DNA of 5,809 nt from Candidatus Sphingobacterium stercoripullorum (GCA_019114715.1 DXEZ01000299.1:1-5809), one strand, 5' to 3'; numbered from the stretch's first letter, positions 1-5,679 are shown. Numbers and translations: made by a program. The notes: generated by a model from the sequence alone, not told the origin.

Positions 1-73
1 AATTTACTTCAATTCTCCATATTTTATTAGGGAATTCTTTTTCAAAGGCTTTTTTAATCGTATATTTAAACAT
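1..73 (-). CDS. Possible 5' end of an unidentified gene, cut by the window edge
   Basis: An open minus-strand frame starts at ATG 73-71 and runs off the left edge after 24 codons. The peptide begins MFKYTIKKAFEKEF and continues with PNKIWRIEV. Its mix of Lys, Glu and aromatic residues looks like a soluble cytoplasmic protein, with no signal peptide or membrane segment in the part visible. The ATG follows an A/T-rich leader, as at the other genes here, and a good -7 element (TAccTTTG, 136-129) lies upstream on the same strand. The gene would be divergent from nfeD with only 35 nt between the start codons. I do not recognise the protein. Two plus-strand frames are also open across much of this stretch (2-76 and 3-98), so 24 open codons in A/T-rich DNA is weak evidence by itself. 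The case rests on composition and the promoter. Confidence 0.45.
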   Translation of the reverse strand, partial: MFKYTIKKAFEKEFPNKIWRIEVN

Positions 74-108
74 TAAAAATTATTTAATTCCTAAGTAATA
101 TACGGCTT

Positions 109-1455
109 ATGCGCACATGTCTTCTTTGCAAAGGTACAAGTTTTCTTCTGGTTTTTGTATTAGTTTTCTGGATGCAAAACGCATTCGCTCAAAAAGTTTA
201 TTGGGCGGAGTTAAAAGAAGATGTAGGGGCAGCTTCTTGGAGAATCATTAAAAAAGGGTACGAAGAGGCGCTCGAGAAAGATGCAGATTACCTGATGGTA
301 GATATGAATACCTATGGTGGTGCTCTGAATTTTGCAGACTCGATACGCTCTTTGATTTTAGATGCGGAAATACCTACTGTGGTATATGTGAATAAAAATG
401 CAGCTTCTGCTGGAGCTTTAATTAGCCTAGCGGCGGATTATATTTTTATGCGCAGTGGCTCGAGTATTGGTGCTGCTACGGTGGTGGATCAACAAGGGGA
501 GCAGCTGTCGGAGAAATACCAGTCTTATATGAGAGGGTTGATGCGCTCTACCGCTGAGGCGAAAGGTAGGGACCCTATTGTTGCAGAGTCTTTTGTAGAT
601 CCAAGGGTTATTATTCCTGGCTTTAAAGAAGATACAGATAAACTGGTTACTCTTACCTCAGATGAAGCCCTGAAGCTGGGTGTAATAAATGCGAAGGTCC
701 AAGGAGTAAATGATATATATAGTGAGTTGAATATCCAGGCAGAGGAGGTGTTTTATGAGAGAACCTGGGTCGATGCTGTTATAGGCTTTTTGGTTAATCC
801 TTTGGTAAGCGGCCTTTTAATTATGGGGCTTATTGGTGGAATATACTTTGAGCTACAAACACCAGGTGTAGGCTTTGCTTTGGTTTTCGCATTGCTTTGT
901 GGGGGGTTGTTTTTTGGACCGCTCTATATTCAAGGCTTAGCAGATAATTGGGAGATTGTAATTTTCGGTATAGGGGTTTTGTTGCTATGCTTAGAAATTT
1001 ATGTGATCCCTGGATTTGGAATAGCTGGCATTTTAGGGATTGTTTTGATGCTATGCGGTCTAACCTTTTCTATGGTAGCGAATGATTTCCTTGATTTTAA
1101 ATTGAGCCACCCAAACATGTTATTTAACTCCTTTGTAATAGTCATAGGCGCTATGGTTCTGTCCGTAGTTTTAATGGTGATTTTTGGCAGAAATATTTTA
1201 CATAGTTCTGCCTTTAAAAGAATTGTTTTGCAAGATGAGCAGCAGTCTAATGAAGGTTATACATCCTCCGTGCGGAATGATCTATTGTTAAATAAAAAAG
1301 GAATAGCCAGGACCGTATTAAGACCTTCTGGTAAAATTGAAATCGATGGGGTATGGTACGATGCTATTGCTCTTGGTGGATATATTGAGAAGGGTGAACA
1401 GGTTTATGTCGAAAGGCACGAAAGCTATAACCTTTTCGTCAGAAGAGTAGAATAG
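109..1455 (+). CDS. nfeD: NfeD-family membrane-bound serine protease (ClpP class), long form
   Basis: This is a 448-residue long-form NfeD protein. Family members combine a ClpP-like serine protease domain, a membrane domain and a C-terminal OB-fold domain, and usually work with SPFH/stomatin (flotillin-like) membrane proteins. Residues 1-27 are a signal peptide with hydrophobic core SFLLVFVLVFW and likely cleavage after AFA27. The protease domain covers about 28-215. S100 in NAASAGA is the likely nucleophile and K136 in SEKY the likely general base of the Ser-Lys dyad known from Pyrococcus PH1510. About five hydrophobic segments follow (roughly 231-248, 254-272, 282-299, 301-323 and 339-359). 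The OB-fold lies at about 395-448 (GIARTVLRPSGKIEIDG, then GEQVYVERHE). The start is chosen because the signal peptide begins there and an in-frame stop lies at 85-87. No Shine-Dalgarno sequence is present. TATATTTA at 61-68 is a poor promoter candidate. No SPFH gene is adjacent; the next gene is gdh. Confidence 0.93.
   Translation: MRTCLLCKGTSFLLVFVLVFWMQNAFAQKVYWAELKEDVGAASWRIIKKGYEEALEKDADYLMVDMNTYGGALNFADSIRSLILDAEIPTVVYVNKNAASAGALISLAADYIFMRSGSSIGAATVVDQQGEQLSEKYQSYMRGLMRSTAEAKGRDPIVAESFVDPRVIIPGFKEDTDKLVTLTSDEALKLGVINAKVQGVNDIYSELNIQAEEVFYERTWVDAVIGFLVNPLVSGLLIMGLIGGIYFELQTPGVGFALVFALLCGGLFFGPLYIQGLADNWEIVIFGIGVLLLCLEIYVIPGFGIAGILGIVLMLCGLTFSMVANDFLDFKLSHPNMLFNSFVIVIGAMVLSVVLMVIFGRNILHSSAFKRIVLQDEQQSNEGYTSSVRNDLLLNKKGIARTVLRPSGKIEIDGVWYDAIALGGYIEKGEQVYVERHESYNLFVRRVE
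129..136 (-). promoter_or_regulatory. Candidate -7 element for the divergent left-edge gene
   Basis: The minus strand reads TAccTTTG from 136 to 129, a full match to the Bacteroidota -7 consensus TAnnTTTG. Transcription would start near 122, giving a leader of about 50 nt before the ATG at 73. No clear TTTG/TTG -33 partner lies at the usual 17-23 nt distance, and the element sits inside the signal-peptide codons of nfeD. It is suggestive only. Confidence 0.3.
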
Positions 1456-1475
1456 CTTTCTATGAACTTACAAGT

Positions 1476-1500
1476 AATCGTCTTTGTTTTCGATTTTTTT
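1476..1500 (+). terminator. Weak possible terminator after nfeD
   Basis: A 5-bp stem (AATCG 1476-1480 with CGATT 1491-1495) encloses a 10-nt loop and runs into a tract of seven T (1494-1500), 21 nt after the nfeD stop. The stem is short and A/T-rich. An alternative fold pairs TTTGTT 1483-1488 with AACAAA 1504-1509. The placement and T tract suggest termination, but the structure is marginal. Confidence 0.35.
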
Positions 1501-1540
1501 GATAACAAAATGATTAAATAGTTGAGAAAAATAGATTATA

Positions 1541-1572
1541 TTAGATAAATTATTGAAAATATACTATATTTG
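1541..1572 (+). promoter_or_regulatory. gdh promoter, Bacteroidota type
   Basis: TAtaTTTG at 1565-1572 matches the -7 consensus TAnnTTTG exactly. A -33 element is not convincing; the best-placed match is TTAG at 1541-1544, 20 nt upstream. Predicted transcription start is near 1579, giving a leader of about 54 nt before the gdh ATG at 1633. It implies that gdh is transcribed separately from nfeD. Confidence 0.55.
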
Positions 1573-1583
1573 CTCCTGTTATC

Positions 1584-1603
1584 CTTGTAAAGTGATTTAC
1601 AAG
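1584..1603 (+). promoter_or_regulatory. Perfect hairpin in the gdh mRNA leader
   Basis: CTTGTAAA (1584-1591) and TTTACAAG (1596-1603) are perfect inverted repeats around GTGA. In RNA this is an 8-bp stem capped by a GUGA tetraloop, a stable GNRA type. It begins about five bases after the predicted gdh transcription start and ends 29 nt before the ATG. There is no T tract after it, so it is not a terminator. It could be an mRNA-stabilising 5' structure, a binding site for a translational regulator, or at DNA level an operator just downstream of the promoter. The function is inferred from position alone. Confidence 0.5.
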
Positions 1604-1632
1604 TGCTGTAATAATTATAAAATAAGAAATAT

Positions 1633-3054
1633 ATGTCAAGTATAGAAGGCGAACAATTCAGTTTTTTTCATGGTGTTGAGAGAAATTTTGAAAAAGCTTC
1701 ACGATTTACAAATATATCAAAAGGTTTACTTGAAGAAATTAAGTCATGTAATAGTGTGCTGAAAGTCAAATTTCCTGTTAAGCTTGGGGAGGATATTCAA
1801 GTAATTGAGGCTTTCCGAGTTCAACATTCACATCATCATTCGCCTTGTAAAGGAGGGGTTCGATTCAGTGAGGATGTTAATCAAGATGAGGTTATGGCTT
1901 TGGCCGCTCTAATGACATATAAATGTGCTGTGGTGGATGTACCGTTTGGTGGTGCAAAAGGTGGGGTAAAGATTAATCCGAAAAACTATTCTGTTTCAGA
2001 TTTAGAACGCATTACTAGAAGGTATACTGCGGAATTATATAAAAAGAATTTTATAGGACCTGGTATTGATGTTCCTGCGCCAGATTATGGGACTTCGGCT
2101 AGAGAAATGAGCTGGATTTTAGATACCTATAGGAGTTTAAATCCACAGGATATAAATGCTAGCGCTTGTGTTACTGGAAAGCCAGTTACTCAAGGTGGTA
2201 TTAACGGTAGAGCAGAAGCTACTGGTTTAGGTGTGTTTTATGGTATTAGGGAGGCCTGTTCCTACGAAGAGGATATGGCAAAAATTGGGCTTAAACCTGG
2301 AGTGAAAGGAAAAGAAGTTGTGGTGCAAGGTTTAGGAAATGTTGGATACCATGCTGCGAATTTTTTAAAATATGCTGGAGCGAAACTCGTAGGATTGATT
2401 GAATACGAGGGAGGAATTTACGATCCTGAGGGATTGGATTTGGATAAAGTCATCGAAATTAGAAATGCTACAGGAAGTATTTTAAATGTAGATGCTCCTA
2501 TTAAAGAGGAAAACTCAACAAAAGCATTGGAGTGGGAATGCGATATTTTAATTCCTGCTGCAAAAGAGAGTGTTATTCATAAAGAAAATGCGGGTAGAAT
2601 TCGTGCTAAAATCATAGGTGAGGCTGCTAATGGCCCTTTAACACCTGATGCGGATGATATTCTTTTTGAGAAAAATATTATGGTTATCCCAGATACCTAC
2701 TTGAATGCAGGTGGGGTTACCGTATCTTACTTTGAATGGCTTCAAAACTTAAGTCATATACGCTTTGGTAGATTAGAAAAGCGATTTACGGAAAGTAGAT
2801 ACCACGAAATCGTTAGTATTGCGGAGGACTTGAGTGGTAAGAGTGTTAATGAAGCCGCTAGGAAATTATTGAGAGGTCCGGCTGAAGAAGATTTTGTTTA
2901 CTCCGGCTTGGAGGAGACTATGGTCTTAGCTTATAAAGAAGTTCGAGATACGTTTCATGCTATAGAAGAAGTGAGGGATCTTAGAACTGCAGCCTATATT
3001 TTAGCAATTAATCGTATAGGAAGTTCTTACACTGAATTTGGAATCTTTCCTTAG
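1633..3054 (+). CDS. gdh: Glutamate dehydrogenase, animal GLUD1-like type
   Basis: This enzyme interconverts glutamate and 2-oxoglutarate plus ammonia, linking amino acid catabolism or nitrogen assimilation to the TCA cycle. The cytosolic enzyme is normally a hexamer. In the N-terminal substrate domain, K73 in KGGVRF, K97 in LMTYKCAV, catalytic K109 in PFGGAKGG and D151 in PAPDYGT are all present. The Rossmann domain carries QGLGNVG (232-238), and an acidic E257 near the end of the next strand leans toward NAD, though cofactor choice cannot be settled by eye. The C-terminal core has IPAAKES, GEAANGPLTPDAD and NAGGVTVSYFEWLQN. Its 473 residues exceed the roughly 410-430 of RocG/GudB-type bacterial enzymes. 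Most of the extra length lies at about 378-414, where animal enzymes carry the antenna. Local phrases such as MTYKCAVVDVPFGGAK, GVKINPKNY and IGPGIDVPAPD closely resemble animal GLUD1. The ATG follows an A-rich leader. The gene appears monocistronic, with its own promoter and terminator. Confidence 0.95.
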   Translation: MSSIEGEQFSFFHGVERNFEKASRFTNISKGLLEEIKSCNSVLKVKFPVKLGEDIQVIEAFRVQHSHHHSPCKGGVRFSEDVNQDEVMALAALMTYKCAVVDVPFGGAKGGVKINPKNYSVSDLERITRRYTAELYKKNFIGPGIDVPAPDYGTSAREMSWILDTYRSLNPQDINASACVTGKPVTQGGINGRAEATGLGVFYGIREACSYEEDMAKIGLKPGVKGKEVVVQGLGNVGYHAANFLKYAGAKLVGLIEYEGGIYDPEGLDLDKVIEIRNATGSILNVDAPIKEENSTKALEWECDILIPAAKESVIHKENAGRIRAKIIGEAANGPLTPDADDILFEKNIMVIPDTYLNAGGVTVSYFEWLQNLSHIRFGRLEKRFTESRYHEIVSIAEDLSGKSVNEAARKLLRGPAEEDFVYSGLEETMVLAYKEVRDTFHAIEEVRDLRTAAYILAINRIGSSYTEFGIFP

Positions 3055-3099
3055 GAATATAAAAAATATAAAAATCTTGTGTGCTTGTATTATGATTCG

Positions 3100-3142
3100 A
3101 TGCGCCTAGCTCTTAGTAGTTTGGGCGCATTTGTTATTTTGT
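3100..3142 (+). terminator. gdh terminator at the convergent junction with ispD
   Basis: ATGCGCC (3100-3106) pairs with GGCGCAT (3124-3130) across a 17-nt loop, and a T-rich tract follows (TTTGTTATTTTG, 3130-3141). The hairpin starts 46 nt after the gdh stop. The T-rich tail extends into the last codons of ispD, which ends at 3134. On the minus strand the sequence after the hairpin is not T-rich, so it should act mainly on gdh transcripts. The G/C-rich arms stand out from the A/T-rich surroundings. Confidence 0.7.
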
Positions 3143-3817
3143 TAGTAAACTCTCTGCAATAACAATGTCCTGAGGGAAGGTTATTTTAATATTGGGCTCC
3201 TCACTTTCCAGTAGGTATATATTCTCTCCAGTGCTTTCGACCACAGAAGCATCATCTGTGAAAATTTCCTTTTCTTCTTGCTGATATGCATTTAATAACA
3301 ACCCAGCTTGAAAAACTTGTGGAGTTTGAACGTTCCAAACGGTACTCCTGTCGGTGTGAGTAGACTTTTCTTTTGTTCCAAGGCGTATGGAGTTGGTACT
3401 CCTAGAAGCCAGCACGACAGCTTTTTTAGCTGCACATTTTTCGAAACACTTGGTTATAGTAGAGCTTTTAATTAGTGGTCTTGCCCCATCGTGAACTGCA
3501 ATGAGATCTTCTTCCTTTAGTGGAAAGTTCTTATGGATGAAGGTAATACCATTTTTTACGCTTTGAAAGCGGCTTCTTCCACCTTCTATAAGGTGGTGTT
3601 CCAATTGGAAGTTATGCTCACTACATAAATTTTTCCAATACGTAATGCTTTCTTTAGGTAAGACTAAGATAACGGTCACTTTATAGTTTACCGACTGGAA
3701 AGCTGAAATGGAATACATAAGGAGCGGTTTCCCTTGAAGTGGTAGGAATTGTTTGGCCGTAGTATTTCCCATGCGGCTTCCACTCCCTCCCGCTACAATA
3801 ATGGCGTAATGGTGCAT
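3134..3817 (-). CDS. ispD: 2-C-methyl-D-erythritol 4-phosphate cytidylyltransferase
   Basis: IspD joins CTP and 2-C-methyl-D-erythritol 4-phosphate to form CDP-ME, the third step of the MEP pathway to isoprenoid precursors, in the cytosol. The 227-residue length is normal for the family. The nucleotide-binding N-terminus reads IIVAGGSGSRMG, then AKQFLPLQGKP; R15 and K22 match the CTP-contacting R20 and K27 of the E. coli enzyme. VHDGARP (108-114) supplies the metal-binding Asp (D110) and Arg (R113). R157, TPQVF (165-169) and K211 in NIKITFPQD match the methylerythritol-phosphate site and C-terminal part of the fold. The gene lies 65 nt downstream of queA on the same strand, behind a strong terminator, so it probably depends on its own promoter or on read-through. 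It converges with gdh. Confidence 0.96.
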   Translation of the reverse strand: MHHYAIIVAGGSGSRMGNTTAKQFLPLQGKPLLMYSISAFQSVNYKVTVILVLPKESITYWKNLCSEHNFQLEHHLIEGGRSRFQSVKNGITFIHKNFPLKEEDLIAVHDGARPLIKSSTITKCFEKCAAKKAVVLASRSTNSIRLGTKEKSTHTDRSTVWNVQTPQVFQAGLLLNAYQQEEKEIFTDDASVVESTGENIYLLESEEPNIKITFPQDIVIAESLLTK

Positions 3818-3822
3818 AAATC

Positions 3823-3858
3823 AAAAATAAAAAAGCGTGAGAAATATTCCTCACGCTT
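3823..3858 (-). terminator. Strong intrinsic terminator between queA and ispD
   Basis: Read on the minus strand, AAGCGTGAG (3858-3850) pairs perfectly with CTCACGCTT (3841-3833) around an 8-nt loop. The second arm runs into TTTTTT-A-TTTTT (3834-3823). This is the best-formed terminator in the window. It should end queA transcripts 25 nt after the queA stop, 5 nt before the ispD ATG at 3817. Confidence 0.85.
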
Positions 3859-3866
3859 CAAATTTA
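3859..3866 (-). promoter_or_regulatory. Candidate -7 element for ispD
   Basis: The minus strand reads TAaaTTTG from 3866 to 3859, matching TAnnTTTG, just upstream of the queA terminator. Initiation about seven bases on, near 3852, would remove most of the first arm of the hairpin, so an ispD transcript begun here could not form the full terminator. No good TTTG/TTG partner is seen at the right distance, and A/T-rich DNA gives such octamers by chance. Confidence 0.28.
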
Positions 3867-3882
3867 AAGTTTTATTTTCAAA

Positions 3883-4932
3883 TTAGATGATTAACATCGC
3901 ATCTCCATAAGTGTAGAAGCGATACTTCTCTTTTACGGCTACCTCGTATGCATTCATTACATTCTCGTAACCAGCAAAAGCTGCAATCATAACGAGTAAT
4001 GTAGATTGTGGTACGTGGAAGTTTGTTATCATAGAGTTAGCAATGCTAAACTCATATGGAGGGTAAATGAATTTACTGGTCCACTCCGAAGCAGCTTTTA
4101 AGCGTTGGCTCGCCGATACTGCCGACTCTATGGCTCTCATTGAAGTAGTACCAACTGCGCAAACACGCTTTTTATTTTCTATAGCTCGGTTTACTTTATC
4201 TGCGGTAATCTGAGGGATTATGATCTCCTCGGAATCCATTTTATGTTTTGTTAAATCTTCTACTTCTACAGCTCTAAAAGTTCCTAGGCCAACATGTAGG
4301 GTAAGTTCTGCAAAGTCGATTCCTTTCAGCTCTAGGCGTTTCATTAATTCTCTACTAAAGTGTAGCCCAGCCGTAGGTGCAGCTACTGCTCCTTCTTCTT
4401 TAGCATATATAGTCTGATACCTGAATTTATCTTCTGGGGTAGGCTTCCTTTTTATGTATTTTGGAAGGGGAGTCTCTCCTAAAATTTCGATATTTCTACG
4501 GAACTCCTCATCTGTACCTTCAAATAGGAATCTGATAGTTCTTCCCCTAGATGTAGTGTTGTCAATTACTTCAGCCACTAATAGGTCATCTTCACCAAAA
4601 AACAACTTGTTACCAACACGTATTTTTCTAGCTGGGTCCACAAGTACGTCCCACAAGCGGTGCTCACGATTTAGTTCTCTAAGTAGAAAAACTTCGATTG
4701 TCGCGCCTGTTTTCTCTTTGCTTCCATATAATCTAGCTGGAAATACTTTTGTATTATTGAGAATCATCACATCATCCTCATCGAAGTAGTCAACTACGTC
4801 TTTAAAGATCTTATGTTCTATTTCGCCTGTGTCTTTGTGCAATACCATCAATCGTGATTCGTCACGATTATCTGCAGGTTCGGTGGCTAATAATGATTCT
4901 GGTAAATTAAATTTGAATTGTGATAACTTCAT
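3883..4932 (-). CDS. queA: S-adenosylmethionine:tRNA ribosyltransferase-isomerase
   Basis: QueA transfers and isomerises the ribosyl group of S-adenosylmethionine onto 7-aminomethyl-7-deazaguanine at wobble position 34 of tRNAs with GUN anticodons (Tyr, His, Asn, Asp). The product is epoxyqueuosine, the penultimate intermediate of queuosine synthesis. The 349-residue protein is full length and shows the family blocks in order: LPESLLATEPADNRDESRL near the start, NNTKVFPARL (59-68), TIEVFLL (78-84), YAKEEGAVAAPTAGLHFS (176-193), HVGLGTFRAVEVEDLTKHKM (213-232), VGTTSMRAIESA (260-271), and the C-terminal TNFHVPQSTLLVMIAAFAGY and KYRFYTYGDAMLI. No key block is missing. The ATG is set by the family N-terminus (MKLSQF) and follows an A-rich leader without a Shine-Dalgarno sequence. 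No other queuosine gene is nearby. It is transcribed divergently from the rRNA operon. Confidence 0.98.
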   Translation of the reverse strand: MKLSQFKFNLPESLLATEPADNRDESRLMVLHKDTGEIEHKIFKDVVDYFDEDDVMILNNTKVFPARLYGSKEKTGATIEVFLLRELNREHRLWDVLVDPARKIRVGNKLFFGEDDLLVAEVIDNTTSRGRTIRFLFEGTDEEFRRNIEILGETPLPKYIKRKPTPEDKFRYQTIYAKEEGAVAAPTAGLHFSRELMKRLELKGIDFAELTLHVGLGTFRAVEVEDLTKHKMDSEEIIIPQITADKVNRAIENKKRVCAVGTTSMRAIESAVSASQRLKAASEWTSKFIYPPYEFSIANSMITNFHVPQSTLLVMIAAFAGYENVMNAYEVAVKEKYRFYTYGDAMLII

Positions 4933-5003
4933 GTTTTCTTTCTAAACTATAAGCATTATGATTTGCAAAAGACTTGAAAAGTAAGGCTTTCCGCAAAAAC
5001 ACA

Positions 5004-5037
5004 CAAAGTTACGATAAATTTTATAAACTTTTCTAAA
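5004..5037 (-). promoter_or_regulatory. queA promoter
   Basis: The minus strand reads TAacTTTG from 5011 to 5004, a full match to the Bacteroidota -7 consensus. TTTA (5037-5034), 22 nt upstream, is a degenerate -33 element. Transcription would start near 4997, giving a leader of about 65 nt before the queA ATG at 4932. Confidence 0.5.
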
Positions 5038-5040
5038 CTG

Positions 5041-5260
5041 TTTTTACTCTGTGTGTCAAAATAAAAAAACCTATTCTATTATAACATTACATCAAGGGTT
5101 TTGTTTTTTGTTAATCCAACTTATGCTTGTACTAAGTAAGACTGAATAGTGCATACTTCATAAATCGGCAGTGCGCGCTTCATTATAAGAGGGGGATGCG
5201 AAAAGATTAAATTATAATAAGGTGATAAATAGGGTGGTATAAGTTTAATGAAAAAATATT
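5041..5260. other. Spacer between queA and the rRNA promoters, no gene found
   Basis: I find no convincing gene here. The longest start-to-stop readings are a few codons long, apart from the tail of a frame antisense to the rRNA promoters that I reject. A/T-rich arms AAAACC (5066-5071) and GGTTTT (5097-5102) could pair, but only across a 25-nt loop. TAagTTTA at 5240-5247 is a one-mismatch -7 element without a clear partner. A G-rich patch (gaggggg) occurs around 5190. The part nearest 5260 may act as A/T-rich upstream DNA for rRNA promoter P1. Confidence 0.6.
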
Positions 5261-5270
5261 GTTGATTTTA

Positions 5271-5303
5271 TTTGCAAATATAGTTTGAAAGCTATTATCT
5301 TTG
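5271..5303 (+). promoter_or_regulatory. rRNA operon promoter P1
   Basis: TTTG (5271-5274) and TAtcTTTG (5296-5303) are exact -33 and -7 elements separated by 21 nt, within the 17-23 nt range known for flavobacteria. Both elements are followed by CA. The DNA just upstream is A/T-rich, including a run of A at 5251-5256. Transcription should start near 5310, about 370 nt before mature 16S. Confidence 0.85.
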
Positions 5304-5307
5304 CACC

Positions 5308-5326
5308 ACTCTTTGCGAGAAAGGGT
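5308..5326 (+). repeat. Leader hairpin with GCGAG loop, copy 1 (after P1)
   Basis: ACTCTTT (5308-5314) pairs with AAAGGGT (5320-5326), including one T-G wobble, around the loop GCGAG (5315-5319). It sits at or just past the predicted P1 start site. The 11-mer TTTGCGAGAAA (5312-5322) is repeated exactly at 5482-5492, where it also forms a hairpin loop but with a different stem. Confidence 0.55.
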
Positions 5327-5400
5327 AATGATTATTTGAAGTATTGGGATAGGACGAATGCAAAATTCTTTATACCTGAAGTCAGACTGAAGAAATGAAG

Positions 5401-5455
5401 AAATGAAAAAAAGTGAAAATAAATTTGCAGGATTCAAAAACTATTTTTACCTTTG
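5401..5455 (+). promoter_or_regulatory. rRNA operon promoter P2 with A-rich upstream tract
   Basis: TTTG (5424-5427) and TAccTTTG (5448-5455) are exact -33 and -7 elements with a 20-nt spacer. As in P1, each is followed by CA. The stretch 5401-5423 just upstream is strongly A-rich and is preceded by two tandem GAAGAAAT units (5389-5404); it resembles an UP element, the kind of DNA that boosts strong rRNA promoters. Transcription should start near 5462, about 218 nt before mature 16S. Confidence 0.87.
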
Positions 5456-5474
5456 CAGTCCTTTCACTAATAAA

Positions 5475-5499
5475 ATTTGGGTTTGCGAGAAACTCAAAT
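5475..5499 (+). repeat. Leader hairpin with GCGAG loop, copy 2 (after P2)
   Basis: ATTTGGGTTT (5475-5484) pairs over its full 10 bp with AAACTCAAAT (5490-5499), with one G-T wobble, around the loop GCGAG (5485-5489). It begins about 13 nt after the predicted P2 start. Loop and closing TTT/AAA pairs match the P1-proximal hairpin exactly, while the outer stem pairs differ and still pair. No T tract follows, so it is not a terminator. Confidence 0.65.
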
Positions 5500-5679
5500 G
5501 TGAAATGAAAACATAAAAGTTCCATTAATTGTTAGTGCATATTTTGGAATTCAATTTTTACACGACGTGAGTCGGGTACGGAGAAGTTCTTTTGATTATT
5601 GGTTTAACAGCATAACGATAAAACATTCTGAATAGAATGGGTTATTCACATCTAGAGATTTATTAATACAGGATTTTTT
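5500..5679 (+). other. 16S rRNA precursor leader with boxA-like element
   Basis: This untranslated leader is shared by P1 and P2 transcripts and ends at the mature 16S. GTTCTTTTGA (5586-5595) resembles the boxA antitermination element found in rRNA leaders (E. coli core TGCTCTTTAACA). Small stems are visible: CGAC-GTGA-GTCG (5563-5574, GNRA-type loop), CATTCT-GAAT-AGAATG (5624-5639), and ATAAC (5612-5616) with GTTAT (5641-5645) enclosing the latter. The 16S processing stem would pair part of this leader with sequence beyond 16S, outside the window, so it cannot be tested here. The boxA call is by resemblance only. Confidence 0.5.

Noticed and set aside
2..98. Plus-strand frames open across the left edge (2-76 and 3-98), as possible 3' end of an upstream gene
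   Set aside because: The peptides are rich in Phe, Ile and Leu with few charged residues, and the minus-strand frame looks more protein-like; not decisive.
4220..4417. 65-codon plus-strand open frame
   Set aside because: It is wholly antisense to conserved coding sequence of queA; Ser-rich shadow frame.
4454..4789. 111-codon plus-strand open frame
   Set aside because: It is antisense to queA, Ser-rich, and has no recognisable features; queA family motifs explain this stretch.
5064..5109. Possible terminator with arms AAAACC and GGTTTT before a T-rich tract
   Set aside because: The 6-bp A/T-rich stem encloses a 25-nt loop and no gene precedes it on the plus strand, so a terminator role is unsupported.
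5240..5247. TAagTTTA as a third rRNA promoter -7 element
   Set aside because: It lacks the final G and has no convincing -33 partner, unlike P1 and P2.
5207..5437. 76-codon minus-strand open frame over the rRNA promoter region
   Set aside because: It lies antisense to both well-formed rRNA promoters, its composition is typical of A/T-rich noncoding DNA, and it shows no recognisable motif.
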